From: CAG-791 sp002449595
GTDB taxonomy: Bacteria > Bacillota > Clostridia > Lachnospirales > Lachnospiraceae
DNA: 61,038 bases
Assembly: GCA_946539855.1 (NCBI GenBank)
Contig: CAMNHV010000011.1
Coordinates: 1-61,038 of the forward strand
Direction of reading: 5' to 3'
A program made the position numbers and the translations under genes. Positions 8,430-16,413 of this stretch are shown here, piece after piece (the first letter of the stretch is position 1; each line of letters opens with the position of its first letter). The notes beneath the pieces were generated by a model, which saw only the letters and a list, made by a program, of their open reading frames with translations, was not told where the DNA came from and searched no databases.

Positions 8430-9638
8430 ATGGCCAGAAACAAAGAAGGATACCTCTCCGCCGCCGAATCCCGCCGGATCTCCCGCGAGAACCGCAGGAT
8501 CACGAACGAGCTGGAGAAGAAGAGAAAAAGAAAGAACGTGCCTGAGTCGGAGTACCTGACCTCGATGCGCGATCCCCGCAATACGCTGGAGATCGATAAC
8601 CTGCACACCTGCTTCTTCACGGATGCGGGCATCGTCAGGAGCGTCGACGGCGTCACGTTTGACGTCCCGGCCGGCATGACGGTCGGCGTCGTGGGCGAGT
8701 CCGGCTGCGGCAAGAGCGTCACGAGCCTCTCCATCATGCAGCTTCTGCAGAGGCCGCAGGGCCAGATCACGGAAGGCGAGATCCGGCTGAATCTCGGGGA
8801 CAAAGCGTACGACATCACGAAGACCCCGAACGAGAAGATGCAGAACCTCCGGGGCAACTTCATGTCCATGATCTTCCAGGAGCCGATGACGAGCCTGAAT
8901 CCGGTGTTCCGGATCGGCGCGCAGATCGAGGAAGTCATCGCCCTGCACGACGGCGAAGGCAAGAGCGCGGAAGAGATCAAGAAGAAGACGATCGAACTCC
9001 TGGAGATGGTCGGCATCGCGAACAGCGAGGGCGTCTACTCCATGTTCCCGCACGAACTCTCGGGCGGCATGCGGCAGAGAGTCATGATCGCGATGGCGCT
9101 CGCCTGCGACCCGAAGCTGATCATCGCCGACGAGCCGACGACGGCGCTCGACGTCACGATCCAGGCGCAGATCCTTGACCTGCTCCGAAACCTGAAGGAC
9201 CGGATCCATTCGTCGATCATGCTGATCACGCACGACCTCGGCGTCATCGCCGAGATGGCGGACTATGTGGTCGTCATGTACGCGGGCCGCGTGATTGAAA
9301 AGGGAACTGCGAAGGAGATCTTCTCGAATCCCGCCCACCCGTACACGATCGGCCTGATGGCCTCGAAACCGGTCGTCGGGCGAAGGACCGACAAACTGTA
9401 CTCGATCCCCGGCAAGGTGCCGAATCCGATCAACATGCCGGACTACTGCTATTTCCGGGACCGCTGCGAGATGAAGCTGCCGTGCTGCGACGGCGAGTAT
9501 CCCTGCGAGATCAAGCTGTCCGAGACGCACACGGTGTCCTGCTACAGGTACTACGAGCAGTACGCGGAGGCGGCGGCAGCGCTGCCGAAGGCGGAGTCGC
9601 AGATCATTCTCGAGAGCTATTCGAGGAAAGAGGGCTGA
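8430..9638 (+). CDS. ABC transporter ATP-binding protein (OppD/DppD type)
   Basis: A 402-residue ATPase with Walker A GESGCGKS, signature LSGGMRQR, Walker B LIIADEPTTALD and a C-terminal extension with clustered cysteines (CYFRDRC..CC) typical of oligopeptide transporter ATPases. The frame is open from ATG 8400, but AAAAAGGAAAT just before ATG 8430 favours the later start, which also keeps the upstream hairpin element non-coding. About 65 residues of basic N-terminus precede the ATPase domain, longer than usual. Confidence 0.92.
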   Translation: MARNKEGYLSAAESRRISRENRRITNELEKKRKRKNVPESEYLTSMRDPRNTLEIDNLHTCFFTDAGIVRSVDGVTFDVPAGMTVGVVGESGCGKSVTSLSIMQLLQRPQGQITEGEIRLNLGDKAYDITKTPNEKMQNLRGNFMSMIFQEPMTSLNPVFRIGAQIEEVIALHDGEGKSAEEIKKKTIELLEMVGIANSEGVYSMFPHELSGGMRQRVMIAMALACDPKLIIADEPTTALDVTIQAQILDLLRNLKDRIHSSIMLITHDLGVIAEMADYVVVMYAGRVIEKGTAKEIFSNPAHPYTIGLMASKPVVGRRTDKLYSIPGKVPNPINMPDYCYFRDRCEMKLPCCDGEYPCEIKLSETHTVSCYRYYEQYAEAAAALPKAESQIILESYSRKEG

Positions 9639-9639
9639 G

Positions 9640-10656
9640 ATGGCGAATAAACAGGAGATATCAAAAGAGCCCCTTCAGTGGGACAGCAAAAATATCCTGA
9701 TGGTCCGGGACCTGAAGAAGTACTTCCCGATCCGCGGCGGCATGATGAACCGCGTCGTCGGGCAGGTCAAGGCAGTCGACGGCGTGACGTTTGGCCTCGA
9801 GCGCGGAACGACGATGGGCCTGGTCGGCGAGTCCGGCTGCGGCAAGACGACGACCGGCCGCACGATCCTGCGCCTTGCGGGAGACAAGACCGGCGGAGAC
9901 GTGCTTTTCGAGGGAAAAGAAGTATACGACCTCTCTCATGAGGAGATGCGGCACATGAGGACGAAGATGCAGATCATCTTCCAGGATCCGTTCTCCTCGC
10001 TGTCGCCGAGGCTCCCGGTCGGGGAGATCATCGGCGAGGCCGTAAGGGAGCACGGAATCGTGCCGAAGGCCGAGTACGAGGATTACATTGACAAGATCAT
10101 GGACGAGTGCGGGCTGCAGCCGTTCCACAAGGACCGCTATCCGCACGAGTTCTCCGGCGGACAGCGGCAGAGGATCTGCATCGCGCGGGCTCTTGCGCTG
10201 AATCCGCAGTTCATCGTCTGCGACGAGCCGGTCTCGGCGCTGGACGTCTCGATCCAGGCGCAGATCATCAATCTTCTGGGCGAGCTGCAGGACGAGTACA
10301 AACTGACGTACCTGTTCATCTCGCATGACCTCTCGGTCGTGGAGCACATCTCCGACACCGTGGGCGTCATGTACCTGGGCAATCTCGTCGAGTATGGAAA
10401 GAAGGAAGACATCTTCCGCCATCCGCTGCACCCTTACACGGAGGCGCTGTTCTCGGCGATCCCCGTCCCGGATCCGGACGCGAAGATGAACCGGATCGTG
10501 CTGGAAGGTTCGATCCCCTCGCCGGCGAACCCGCCGTCGGGCTGCAAGTTCCACACGAGATGCCGGCACTGCACGAAGCGGTGCATGGAGGAGGCGCCCG
10601 TCCAGCGGGAAGTCGAGCCGGGGCATTTCGTGGTGTGCCACCTGTACGACAAGTAA
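9640..10656 (+). CDS. ABC transporter ATP-binding protein (OppF/DppF type)
   Basis: A 338-residue ATPase with Walker A GESGCGKTT, signature FSGGQRQR, Walker B IVCDEPVSALD and a C-terminal oligopeptide-type extension with Cys residues. It starts one base after the previous stop, so the two ATPases are tightly coupled and should form the heterodimeric motor. It is the last gene of the transporter operon; GGGCGGAG (10666-10673) and CTCCGCCC (10694-10701) form a stem just after it. Confidence 0.93.
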   Translation: MANKQEISKEPLQWDSKNILMVRDLKKYFPIRGGMMNRVVGQVKAVDGVTFGLERGTTMGLVGESGCGKTTTGRTILRLAGDKTGGDVLFEGKEVYDLSHEEMRHMRTKMQIIFQDPFSSLSPRLPVGEIIGEAVREHGIVPKAEYEDYIDKIMDECGLQPFHKDRYPHEFSGGQRQRICIARALALNPQFIVCDEPVSALDVSIQAQIINLLGELQDEYKLTYLFISHDLSVVEHISDTVGVMYLGNLVEYGKKEDIFRHPLHPYTEALFSAIPVPDPDAKMNRIVLEGSIPSPANPPSGCKFHTRCRHCTKRCMEEAPVQREVEPGHFVVCHLYDK

Positions 10657-10665
10657 ACGATCATC

Positions 10666-10701
10666 GGGCGGAGAGCGCGCCGGCAGGCTGCCCCTCCGCC
10701 C
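10666..10701 (+). terminator. stem-loop after the ABC operon (weak terminator)
   Basis: GGGCGGAG (10666-10673) pairs with CTCCGCCC (10694-10701) across a GC-rich loop. No T-tract follows, so termination is uncertain. Confidence 0.4.
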
Positions 10702-10726
10702 GCGCTGTATCCGGAGTGGAGAGACG

Positions 10727-10993
10727 ATGAGAAGAGACGATTACGACGACGGCCGGACAGTGGCGGATATGAGCGCGATCCCGGAGCGGAGATGGCGCCC
10801 CGCGAAGCGGCAGGCGCAGGCCGGTGCGGAAGGTGCGCCGGGGGAGGACAGGCCCTGGGAGACGCAGATGACGCGGCAGGAGAGACTGGCGGCGGTGTTT
10901 GGCGCGATGGGCGCCGCGCTGCTGATCGGCCTCATTTACCTCGCGGCCTTCGGGATCGTCATCTTCCTGCTGCTGAAAGTGTGGGGCGCATGA
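10727..10993 (+). CDS. small single-span membrane protein, unknown
   Basis: An 88-residue protein with an Arg/Ala-rich cytoplasmic N-terminus (about 1-55) and one hydrophobic segment at about 62-85. A GGAGTGGAGAG ribosome binding region precedes ATG. It overlaps the TraX-like gene by ATGA, so the two are probably co-translated. No recognisable family. Confidence 0.55.
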   Translation: MRRDDYDDGRTVADMSAIPERRWRPAKRQAQAGAEGAPGEDRPWETQMTRQERLAAVFGAMGAALLIGLIYLAAFGIVIFLLLKVWGA

Positions 10994-11760
10994 GCACCGG
11001 CGCGCGCGGCCTCAGCCGGGATGCGATCAAGTACATCGCGATCATCGCGATGACCTTCAATCACATCGCGTTCGCGCTGCTTAAGGAGGGGACCCTGCTC
11101 TTTGAGATCTTCCGGGACATCGGCAGCTTCACGGCGATCACGATGTGCTATTACCTGGTGGAAGGCTATCAGCATACCTCCAGCAGAAAAGCATATGCGC
11201 TCCGCCTCCTGGTATTCGCCCTGCTCTCACAGATCCCCTACTACAAGGCGTTCGGCTTTCAGCAGCTGAATGTGATGTTCACGCTGCTGATCTGCTTCGG
11301 GATCCTGTACGTGCGGGACCGCGAGCAGGACCCGACCCTGAAGCCGCTGAAGATCGCGCTGCTGATCGGAACGTCCGTTTTCTGTGACTGGGCGGTGATC
11401 CTGCCGGCGGAAACGCTGCTGTTCGCAAGTGCAGCCGGCGACAAAAAGAAAACTGCAGCGGCCTATGCGAAGATCATTGTCGTGTACTTTTTCATCATGC
11501 TGGCACAGGAGCTGCAGGCTCGCGCGGCGCCGGGAATGCCGATTGCCGATGTGTCAGCCGCGACGTACTTCGGCGCGGCGCTGCATAGCCTCGCGTACGT
11601 CGTCGGGATGGCGTTGTCCGGAGTCGTCGTGCTGTACTTCAGTGGTGATGAGAAGCCGCGCCGGTTCCGCAAGTGGAACAAGTGGTTCTTCTACGTCTAT
11701 TATCCGGCGCACCTTACTGTGATCGGGCTTGTGAAGTATTTGATGTTCCGAGGCATATAA
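10990..11760 (+). CDS. TraX family membrane protein
   Basis: A 256-residue protein with about seven or eight membrane segments. LSRDAIKYIAIIAMTFNHIA near the N-terminus and the YYLVEGYQHT segment are characteristic of the TraX family, named after F-plasmid TraX, which acetylates pilin. Chromosomal Firmicute copies occur without conjugation genes and their substrate is unknown. ATG 10990 overlaps the preceding small membrane gene; the frame is open further upstream but reads as an out-of-frame shadow of it. Probably an integral-membrane acyltransferase, by family only. Confidence 0.8.
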   Translation: MSTGARGLSRDAIKYIAIIAMTFNHIAFALLKEGTLLFEIFRDIGSFTAITMCYYLVEGYQHTSSRKAYALRLLVFALLSQIPYYKAFGFQQLNVMFTLLICFGILYVRDREQDPTLKPLKIALLIGTSVFCDWAVILPAETLLFASAAGDKKKTAAAYAKIIVVYFFIMLAQELQARAAPGMPIADVSAATYFGAALHSLAYVVGMALSGVVVLYFSGDEKPRRFRKWNKWFFYVYYPAHLTVIGLVKYLMFRGI

Positions 11761-11880
11761 GGGAAGCAATCGAGATCCTGAAGTGCGCGGTGCTGCAGAT
11801 GGCGGAAGAACGGGATGCTCCAAAGCAGTTGATGAGAAGAGCATCAATCTATACGATCGATACAAAGTGAGAAGATCACC

Positions 11881-11901
11881 GATCAATGTTTGATATTGAT
11901 C
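11881..11901. promoter_or_regulatory. inverted repeat upstream of a small hypothetical gene
   Basis: GATCAAT (11881-11887) and ATTGATC (11895-11901) are perfect arms around a 7-base spacer, followed by further TTGAT copies up to 11922. It lies about 50 bases before the next gene and could be an operator. By eye only. Confidence 0.3.
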
Positions 11902-11952
11902 TGATGTTGATCGATTTTGATAAGAGATAAATCGAGAGAGGAAGTGGTCAGC

Positions 11953-12297
11953 ATGTTTGAGAAGAAAGAGACGATCTACAAAAAGAAGGACAGGGAGACC
12001 TGGGAGAGCATCCGCAAAGTGCTGAAGGAGCAGGGAATGCGCGGCGTGAGCGCGGGACACTATCCGCAGGACGCGGTCATGGCCGGCGGGTGCGGCGCGA
12101 AGCTGGATCCCAGGAACTTCGGTGAAAAGGGGCGCGCGGACCACGACGTGTACTATATCCGGGTGCGGCAGGCCGACGTGGAAGCAGCAAAGAAGGTGAT
12201 CCTGGAGAACGGGCTCGTTACCGAGGTGAAGAGTTCGGAGGAACTGATGCAGGATGCGGCGGAGCGGGCGAAGCTGCTCCGGGCGCAGGAACAGTGA
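11953..12297 (+). CDS. conserved hypothetical protein, 114 residues
   Basis: A small basic soluble protein. A GAGAGGAAG ribosome binding site is spaced well for ATG 11953; an in-frame TTG at 11917 lacks one. The middle is rich in Gly and Cys (AGGCGAKLDP), and the C-terminal half (YYIRVRQADVEAAKKVI) resembles in form the short proteins annotated as putative signal-transducing DUF2007, but that is weak. A strong terminator follows directly. Confidence 0.6.
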   Translation: MFEKKETIYKKKDRETWESIRKVLKEQGMRGVSAGHYPQDAVMAGGCGAKLDPRNFGEKGRADHDVYYIRVRQADVEAAKKVILENGLVTEVKSSEELMQDAAERAKLLRAQEQ

Positions 12298-12383
12298 GAT
12301 CAGAAATCAGACAGGAATAGTACGTCCGGACATCGGGCAGAAACGGTGAGATCAAGTATCAGAATCAGATAACAGATACGAAG

Positions 12384-12413
12384 AGAGCGGGGGAGATCAT
12401 CCCCCGCTCTTTT
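12384..12413. terminator. bidirectional terminator between convergent genes
   Basis: AGAGCGGGGG (12384-12393), a 7-base loop, then CCCCCGCTCT (12401-12410) and TTT. A perfect 10-bp stem serving the plus-strand small gene and overlapping the 3' end of the minus-strand VWA gene. Confidence 0.8.
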
Positions 12414-14208
12414 GCAGTATTTTGATGAGCAGGTCCGCGACGCCGGCGGAGAACTGCTGCAGGCTCATGACGCGGACGTAATCGTCGCCGTAGATGCGGT
12501 AGACGTTTTCGAGGTGTGAGGTGGAGCCGTGGAAGACCGCGGCGGGCAGGATGCCGTCCGCGCGCAGCTGCTTCACGGCGGCCGCGGCGTCGTCGACGGC
12601 GGGCTTTCCCTCGTAGTTCTTTCCGAACGCGGAATCCGCGACCGCGTCATTCGGGCTGGCATCCGTCAGGATCAGGAGAAGCCGCAGGTCCGCGGGGCTC
12701 TTGTCCTCGACCATCAGGTGGTCCATGAACTTCAGGGCCAGGCCGTCCCGGTTCCAGCCGCCCGCACAGTACTGCATGATGCCGTCGCAGGCGGTCTCAT
12801 CGTACGCCTTCAGCTGTTCCTGGACCGTGCATCCGCGCAGGCTCCGGAAGGCCGTCACGCGCACCGGAACGCGGTTCTGGACAAGGCTGCGCGCGATGAT
12901 GAACGCCTCGGAGGCGATCCGCTCCTGCGAGTTCATACGGGACTGGGAGGCGTCCAGGAGGAGATCGACGCGAATCGTGAGATCGAGGTCGTCCCCGCTG
13001 CGGACGAAGATCCGCGGATCCCGCAGCACAGACGCGCGGAAGGCGCGCTCCGGCTGCAGCTGCCCGACCCGGCTGCGCTCCGGCAGTCCCTTCAGGAAGG
13101 ACGCGAGCAGGACCTCAAGCCCGGTGGTGAGCCGCTTGATGCTCTCGCGAATAAGCAGGCTGTGCTCCCGGCAGAAGCGGAGATTGTTTTCTCTCTGTTT
13201 CGCCCGCCGCTGCCGCACGTCGAGCGCCTCGCGCCGCAGTTTTCCTTCCATGTGCGGGAGGTCCTGCGGAAGATCCTGCAGGGAACCAGGCCTTGAGGAT
13301 GTGTCAGCCATCACTGTCAGCTCCCCGCTTCTTGGCGCGCGCACCGCCCACAGGCGGCAGCCGTCGTCGCTCCCTGTGCAGAGCAGGGCCTCCGCGCGCC
13401 GCAGCGCTTCCTCCGGAAGACTGCTCGGCCCAAAGACCGTGCGGATGTACGCCATGTCTTCCTCCGCGCGCCGCTGCGCCCGCCCGGACTGCGCGCGCGC
13501 GTCCCAGCGCACCGCGACCGCCCCGTCCGGATCGCCCGTGCCCGTGCCGGTGCGGATGATCATCAGGTCCTTCCGCGCATACTCGTGCGAGGCGATCCTG
13601 CCCGCGAGCGCGCGCAGTCGCGGCAGCCTTGGCGCGGTGCGGGGATCCGCGGCGGGATCGTATCCGAAGTACTCCCGCAGGATACCGCGAAGCGCATCCG
13701 TCACTTTCTCCGCCGGCAGATCCGCCGGCAGGAACAGCGCCTCCGCCAGCTGACGATCTTTAGTCCGCAGCAGCGGGAGAGCGCGGCCGGTCACCAAAGC
13801 CCACCGGTACTGCTGCTGGCGGAAGACCGCCATGCTCTGCAGCGCCATCTGCTGCTCCGACAGCGTCTGCATCTCCGCGAAGAACGCCTCCCCCCGCCGC
13901 CTGCGCAGCGCCGGGAGCGCCGGCCGCTCCGGCAGCTCCTTCTCGTAGACGTAATTCTCGATGCCGAGCCAGAGGATCTCCTGGAACTCCTCCGACCGCC
14001 TGTGCGCCCGGAAGGAATCAAAAAAGGCCGCGACTTTCTCCAGTCCCAGCCATTTCTCGGTGAGCCCGATCACGGTGTCAAAGTAGACGTCAGGCTGTCC
14101 GTTCGCGTGAAAAGCGGCAAAGACCGGCTCAAACCCGTATCTCCCCGCTGCGTTCCATATGAGGTTGCGCGCCCTTCCCGAGGCGTCGGCATGTCCCTGC
14201 CGGATCAT
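12397..14208 (-). CDS. von Willebrand factor A domain protein, NorD/CbbO-like
   Basis: A 603-residue protein with a C-terminal VWA domain: DASQS provides the metal-ion-dependent adhesion site and DASP the later acidic position. The N-terminal ~370 residues are Arg- and Ala-rich and helical. It overlaps the upstream AAA ATPase gene by ATGA (14205-14208), which also fixes the start; the open frame continues to 14322 only as a shadow. MoxR/NorQ ATPase plus VWA pairs work as chaperone-like machines that insert cofactors or remodel a target enzyme. No nitric oxide reductase or rubisco is near, so the client is unknown. Confidence 0.8.
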   Translation of the reverse strand: MIRQGHADASGRARNLIWNAAGRYGFEPVFAAFHANGQPDVYFDTVIGLTEKWLGLEKVAAFFDSFRAHRRSEEFQEILWLGIENYVYEKELPERPALPALRRRRGEAFFAEMQTLSEQQMALQSMAVFRQQQYRWALVTGRALPLLRTKDRQLAEALFLPADLPAEKVTDALRGILREYFGYDPAADPRTAPRLPRLRALAGRIASHEYARKDLMIIRTGTGTGDPDGAVAVRWDARAQSGRAQRRAEEDMAYIRTVFGPSSLPEEALRRAEALLCTGSDDGCRLWAVRAPRSGELTVMADTSSRPGSLQDLPQDLPHMEGKLRREALDVRQRRAKQRENNLRFCREHSLLIRESIKRLTTGLEVLLASFLKGLPERSRVGQLQPERAFRASVLRDPRIFVRSGDDLDLTIRVDLLLDASQSRMNSQERIASEAFIIARSLVQNRVPVRVTAFRSLRGCTVQEQLKAYDETACDGIMQYCAGGWNRDGLALKFMDHLMVEDKSPADLRLLLILTDASPNDAVADSAFGKNYEGKPAVDDAAAAVKQLRADGILPAAVFHGSTSHLENVYRIYGDDYVRVMSLQQFSAGVADLLIKILQKSGG

Positions 14209-15191
14209 GGCCGCCCGTCCCCGAACATCTCCGCGCGCCCGAGCTCCGCGGGGATCCGCGCCTGCACGGTGTCGCGCACGAGCGTGCGCTCGTAGGCGTC
14301 GAAGACCTTGTTCACGACGCACATCTCGACCGCCTTGCCGGCCGGAAGGCCCTGCTGCGCGAGGGAGATCGCATCGAGAATGCCGCGCAGGTCCAGCGCG
14401 CGCTCCGAGATCTCAGAGCTCTCCGCCTTCTTTTCGATCTCGATGAAAAGCTTTACGAACTGCTCTCGAATCTTCTCCCGCAGTGCGGGGAAGCGCCGCG
14501 CGATGAGCCGGTCCAGATCGGCCTCCGCGATGGGAGGCATATTAAGGATCGTGAATCTGGAACTGAGCGCCTCGTTCAGCTCTCTCGTCCCGGCATAGCC
14601 GTAATTCATCGTGCCGATGAAGCGCGCCGCCGGATGCACGTCGATCTTCTCGTACCCCGGCACGTCGATCATGCGGCGGTGGTCCAGCGCGGAGTGCAGC
14701 ACGGCGAGCGACTCGTTCTTCGCCATGTTGACCTCGTCGAGGATGCCGAAGCCGCCGTGATTCGCGCACAGCCACACCGGCCCGGGGCGGAAGACGACGC
14801 GCTCCCCGTCGAAGGAGTCGGCACCGATCAGCCAGGCCGCGTCCGTCCCGATGTGGAAGGAGATGTTCCACGAGGGGCGCGCGAACAGGCTGCACAGGCA
14901 GTCCGCGAGCACGTTCTTGCCGGTCGCCTTGGGCCCGCTGAGGAGCAGGTTCTTGCCCGCAAGGAGCGCCGCGAGGGCATCCTCCCAGACGTCCTTCCCG
15001 TAGTAGAAGCAGTCCGGCACAGGGATCCTGTGCGCGAGCGCGGGATCCTGCACGGGGAAGCGCTCCCGGAACGCCCGGACCTCGTCCAGCATCGCGCGGT
15101 CCACGCCCTCATCCGCGAGGAACTGCAGGAGATCCTGCTGTGATTCTGTTTTGACCGTATCGCTCGAAATCTTAGATGATTGATCTGTCAT
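14205..15191 (-). CDS. MoxR/NorQ-type AAA+ ATPase
   Basis: A 328-residue AAA+ protein with Walker A GPKATGKN, Walker B GILDEVNMA, a sensor-1-like FIGTMNYG and an SSRF arginine-finger segment. This is the MoxR/NorQ/CbbQ arrangement. It is followed, with a 4-base overlap, by the VWA protein, its expected partner. The ribosome binding site is weak (AAAGGA about 14 bases upstream). It presumably acts as a ring that uses ATP to remodel a client protein; the client is not evident. Confidence 0.85.
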   Translation of the reverse strand: MTDQSSKISSDTVKTESQQDLLQFLADEGVDRAMLDEVRAFRERFPVQDPALAHRIPVPDCFYYGKDVWEDALAALLAGKNLLLSGPKATGKNVLADCLCSLFARPSWNISFHIGTDAAWLIGADSFDGERVVFRPGPVWLCANHGGFGILDEVNMAKNESLAVLHSALDHRRMIDVPGYEKIDVHPAARFIGTMNYGYAGTRELNEALSSRFTILNMPPIAEADLDRLIARRFPALREKIREQFVKLFIEIEKKAESSEISERALDLRGILDAISLAQQGLPAGKAVEMCVVNKVFDAYERTLVRDTVQARIPAELGRAEMFGDGRP

Positions 15192-15271
15192 GATTGTGTT
15201 GTGATCCTTTTCATAAGAAAAATGTGATCTTCATAACAACTGATCCGCCGCAGCCGCCGCGCACGCCGGAC

Positions 15272-16318
15272 TCACGCGGGATCGTCGCTGTATCCGCACA
15301 GCAGGAACATCGGCTTCACCGCCATGATCTCGTCGTACTCCGCCTGGGAGACCGTCACGTCGGAATTCATCGCCTTCAGGTCCGCCTTCATCACCTCGTA
15401 GGCCTCCTGCACGCTCTGCGCGCGGCCCTCGCGGATCACGCGGATCATCCGCGCCAGCACTGCGGGATGCACGTACTGCGCAGGCAGGGGAAAAGCACTT
15501 TGGCCGTCGCCATCTTTAGCTCCGCCGTGGTACTCTGCGATGAGCTTAGAAGAGCGGGAGAGCGCCTCCTGCCACCGCTTCTGCGCGTAGCTCTTGTTGT
15601 TCCTGCCGGTGGGAAGGATCTGCGACGACATGGTGTAGAAGAGGAAGGCCATGCCGAACAGGATGAAATAGGCCGCGAATCCGTCGTGCCGGATCAGGGA
15701 GACGATGCCGACCACGAGCGCGCCTAACGCGAGCAGGAAGACCGCCACGGCCGCGTACCGGTAGTAGGGATTCATGCGGTCGATGGTGCGCTTCTGCCGC
15801 GCCGCGAAGGAGAGGGCATCCGGGACTTCCGGCCGCTTCTCCAGCCACGTTTTCGCCGCGTTTAACTCATCCAGCGCCTTCTGCGCGTCGGGCGTGAGTT
15901 CCTTCACATAGCGGGCTTCCTCCGCGCGCCGCGCTTCCTCGAGCCGCTTCTGCGCCTGCTCACTGATCGTGGGGATCTCCGGGTGGGTGCGGCGGATCCG
16001 CGCGAGGAATTCGTCGACCTGTTCCTCGTACTTGAAGTTGCACTGCTTCTCCGTGCCGTCAGAGAGCAGGACGACGAGATACGGGATCGAGCCGAAAACG
16101 CCTTTTCCCGTGAAGCCGCCCTTGGACATGGCGACTCTCTTGAAGACCCGGCGGATGTCCGTAAACGCCGCGTAGAAGGTGCGGTCGACGAAGAAGCTGT
16201 TTAAGTAGACCGCCTTCTCCCCGATGCCGCAGGGCCCGATCTTCACGCAGGCCTTCTTGTCCCTGCGCAGCTCATCGGGCTGGAGCTTTGTGTTTCCGAT
16301 CTGTTTTGGAGCGAACAT
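15272..16318 (-). CDS. conserved hypothetical protein with two membrane segments
   Basis: A 348-residue protein. The N-terminal ~110 residues look like a PH-type beta domain (short strands around VYLNSFFVDRTFYAAFTDI), then a charged helical stretch with RLEEARRAEEARY, then two adjacent membrane segments at about 187-207 and 212-232, then a soluble tail. GGAGG is well spaced before ATG. It lies just upstream of the MoxR/VWA pair on the same strand, separated by about 80 bases, so it may be a membrane partner of that pair. No function assigned. Confidence 0.65.
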   Translation of the reverse strand: MFAPKQIGNTKLQPDELRRDKKACVKIGPCGIGEKAVYLNSFFVDRTFYAAFTDIRRVFKRVAMSKGGFTGKGVFGSIPYLVVLLSDGTEKQCNFKYEEQVDEFLARIRRTHPEIPTISEQAQKRLEEARRAEEARYVKELTPDAQKALDELNAAKTWLEKRPEVPDALSFAARQKRTIDRMNPYYRYAAVAVFLLALGALVVGIVSLIRHDGFAAYFILFGMAFLFYTMSSQILPTGRNNKSYAQKRWQEALSRSSKLIAEYHGGAKDGDGQSAFPLPAQYVHPAVLARMIRVIREGRAQSVQEAYEVMKADLKAMNSDVTVSQAEYDEIMAVKPMFLLCGYSDDPA

Positions 16319-16341
16319 AGAGCCTCCGATTTACAAAGATT

Positions 16342-16366
16342 GGGCGGGAAGCAGTGCTCCCCGCCC
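16342..16366. terminator. terminator after the CstA-like gene
   Basis: GGGCGGG (16342-16348) and CCCGCCC (16360-16366) form a GC stem. The T-tract is better on the plus strand (TTTGTTTT), but both flanking genes run minus, where the stem lies between the cstA stop and the next gene. Confidence 0.6.
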
Positions 16367-16413
16367 TTTGTTTTAATACAAGTGATTCTGCAGTGCAAGC
16401 CGCAGGCTCACCT

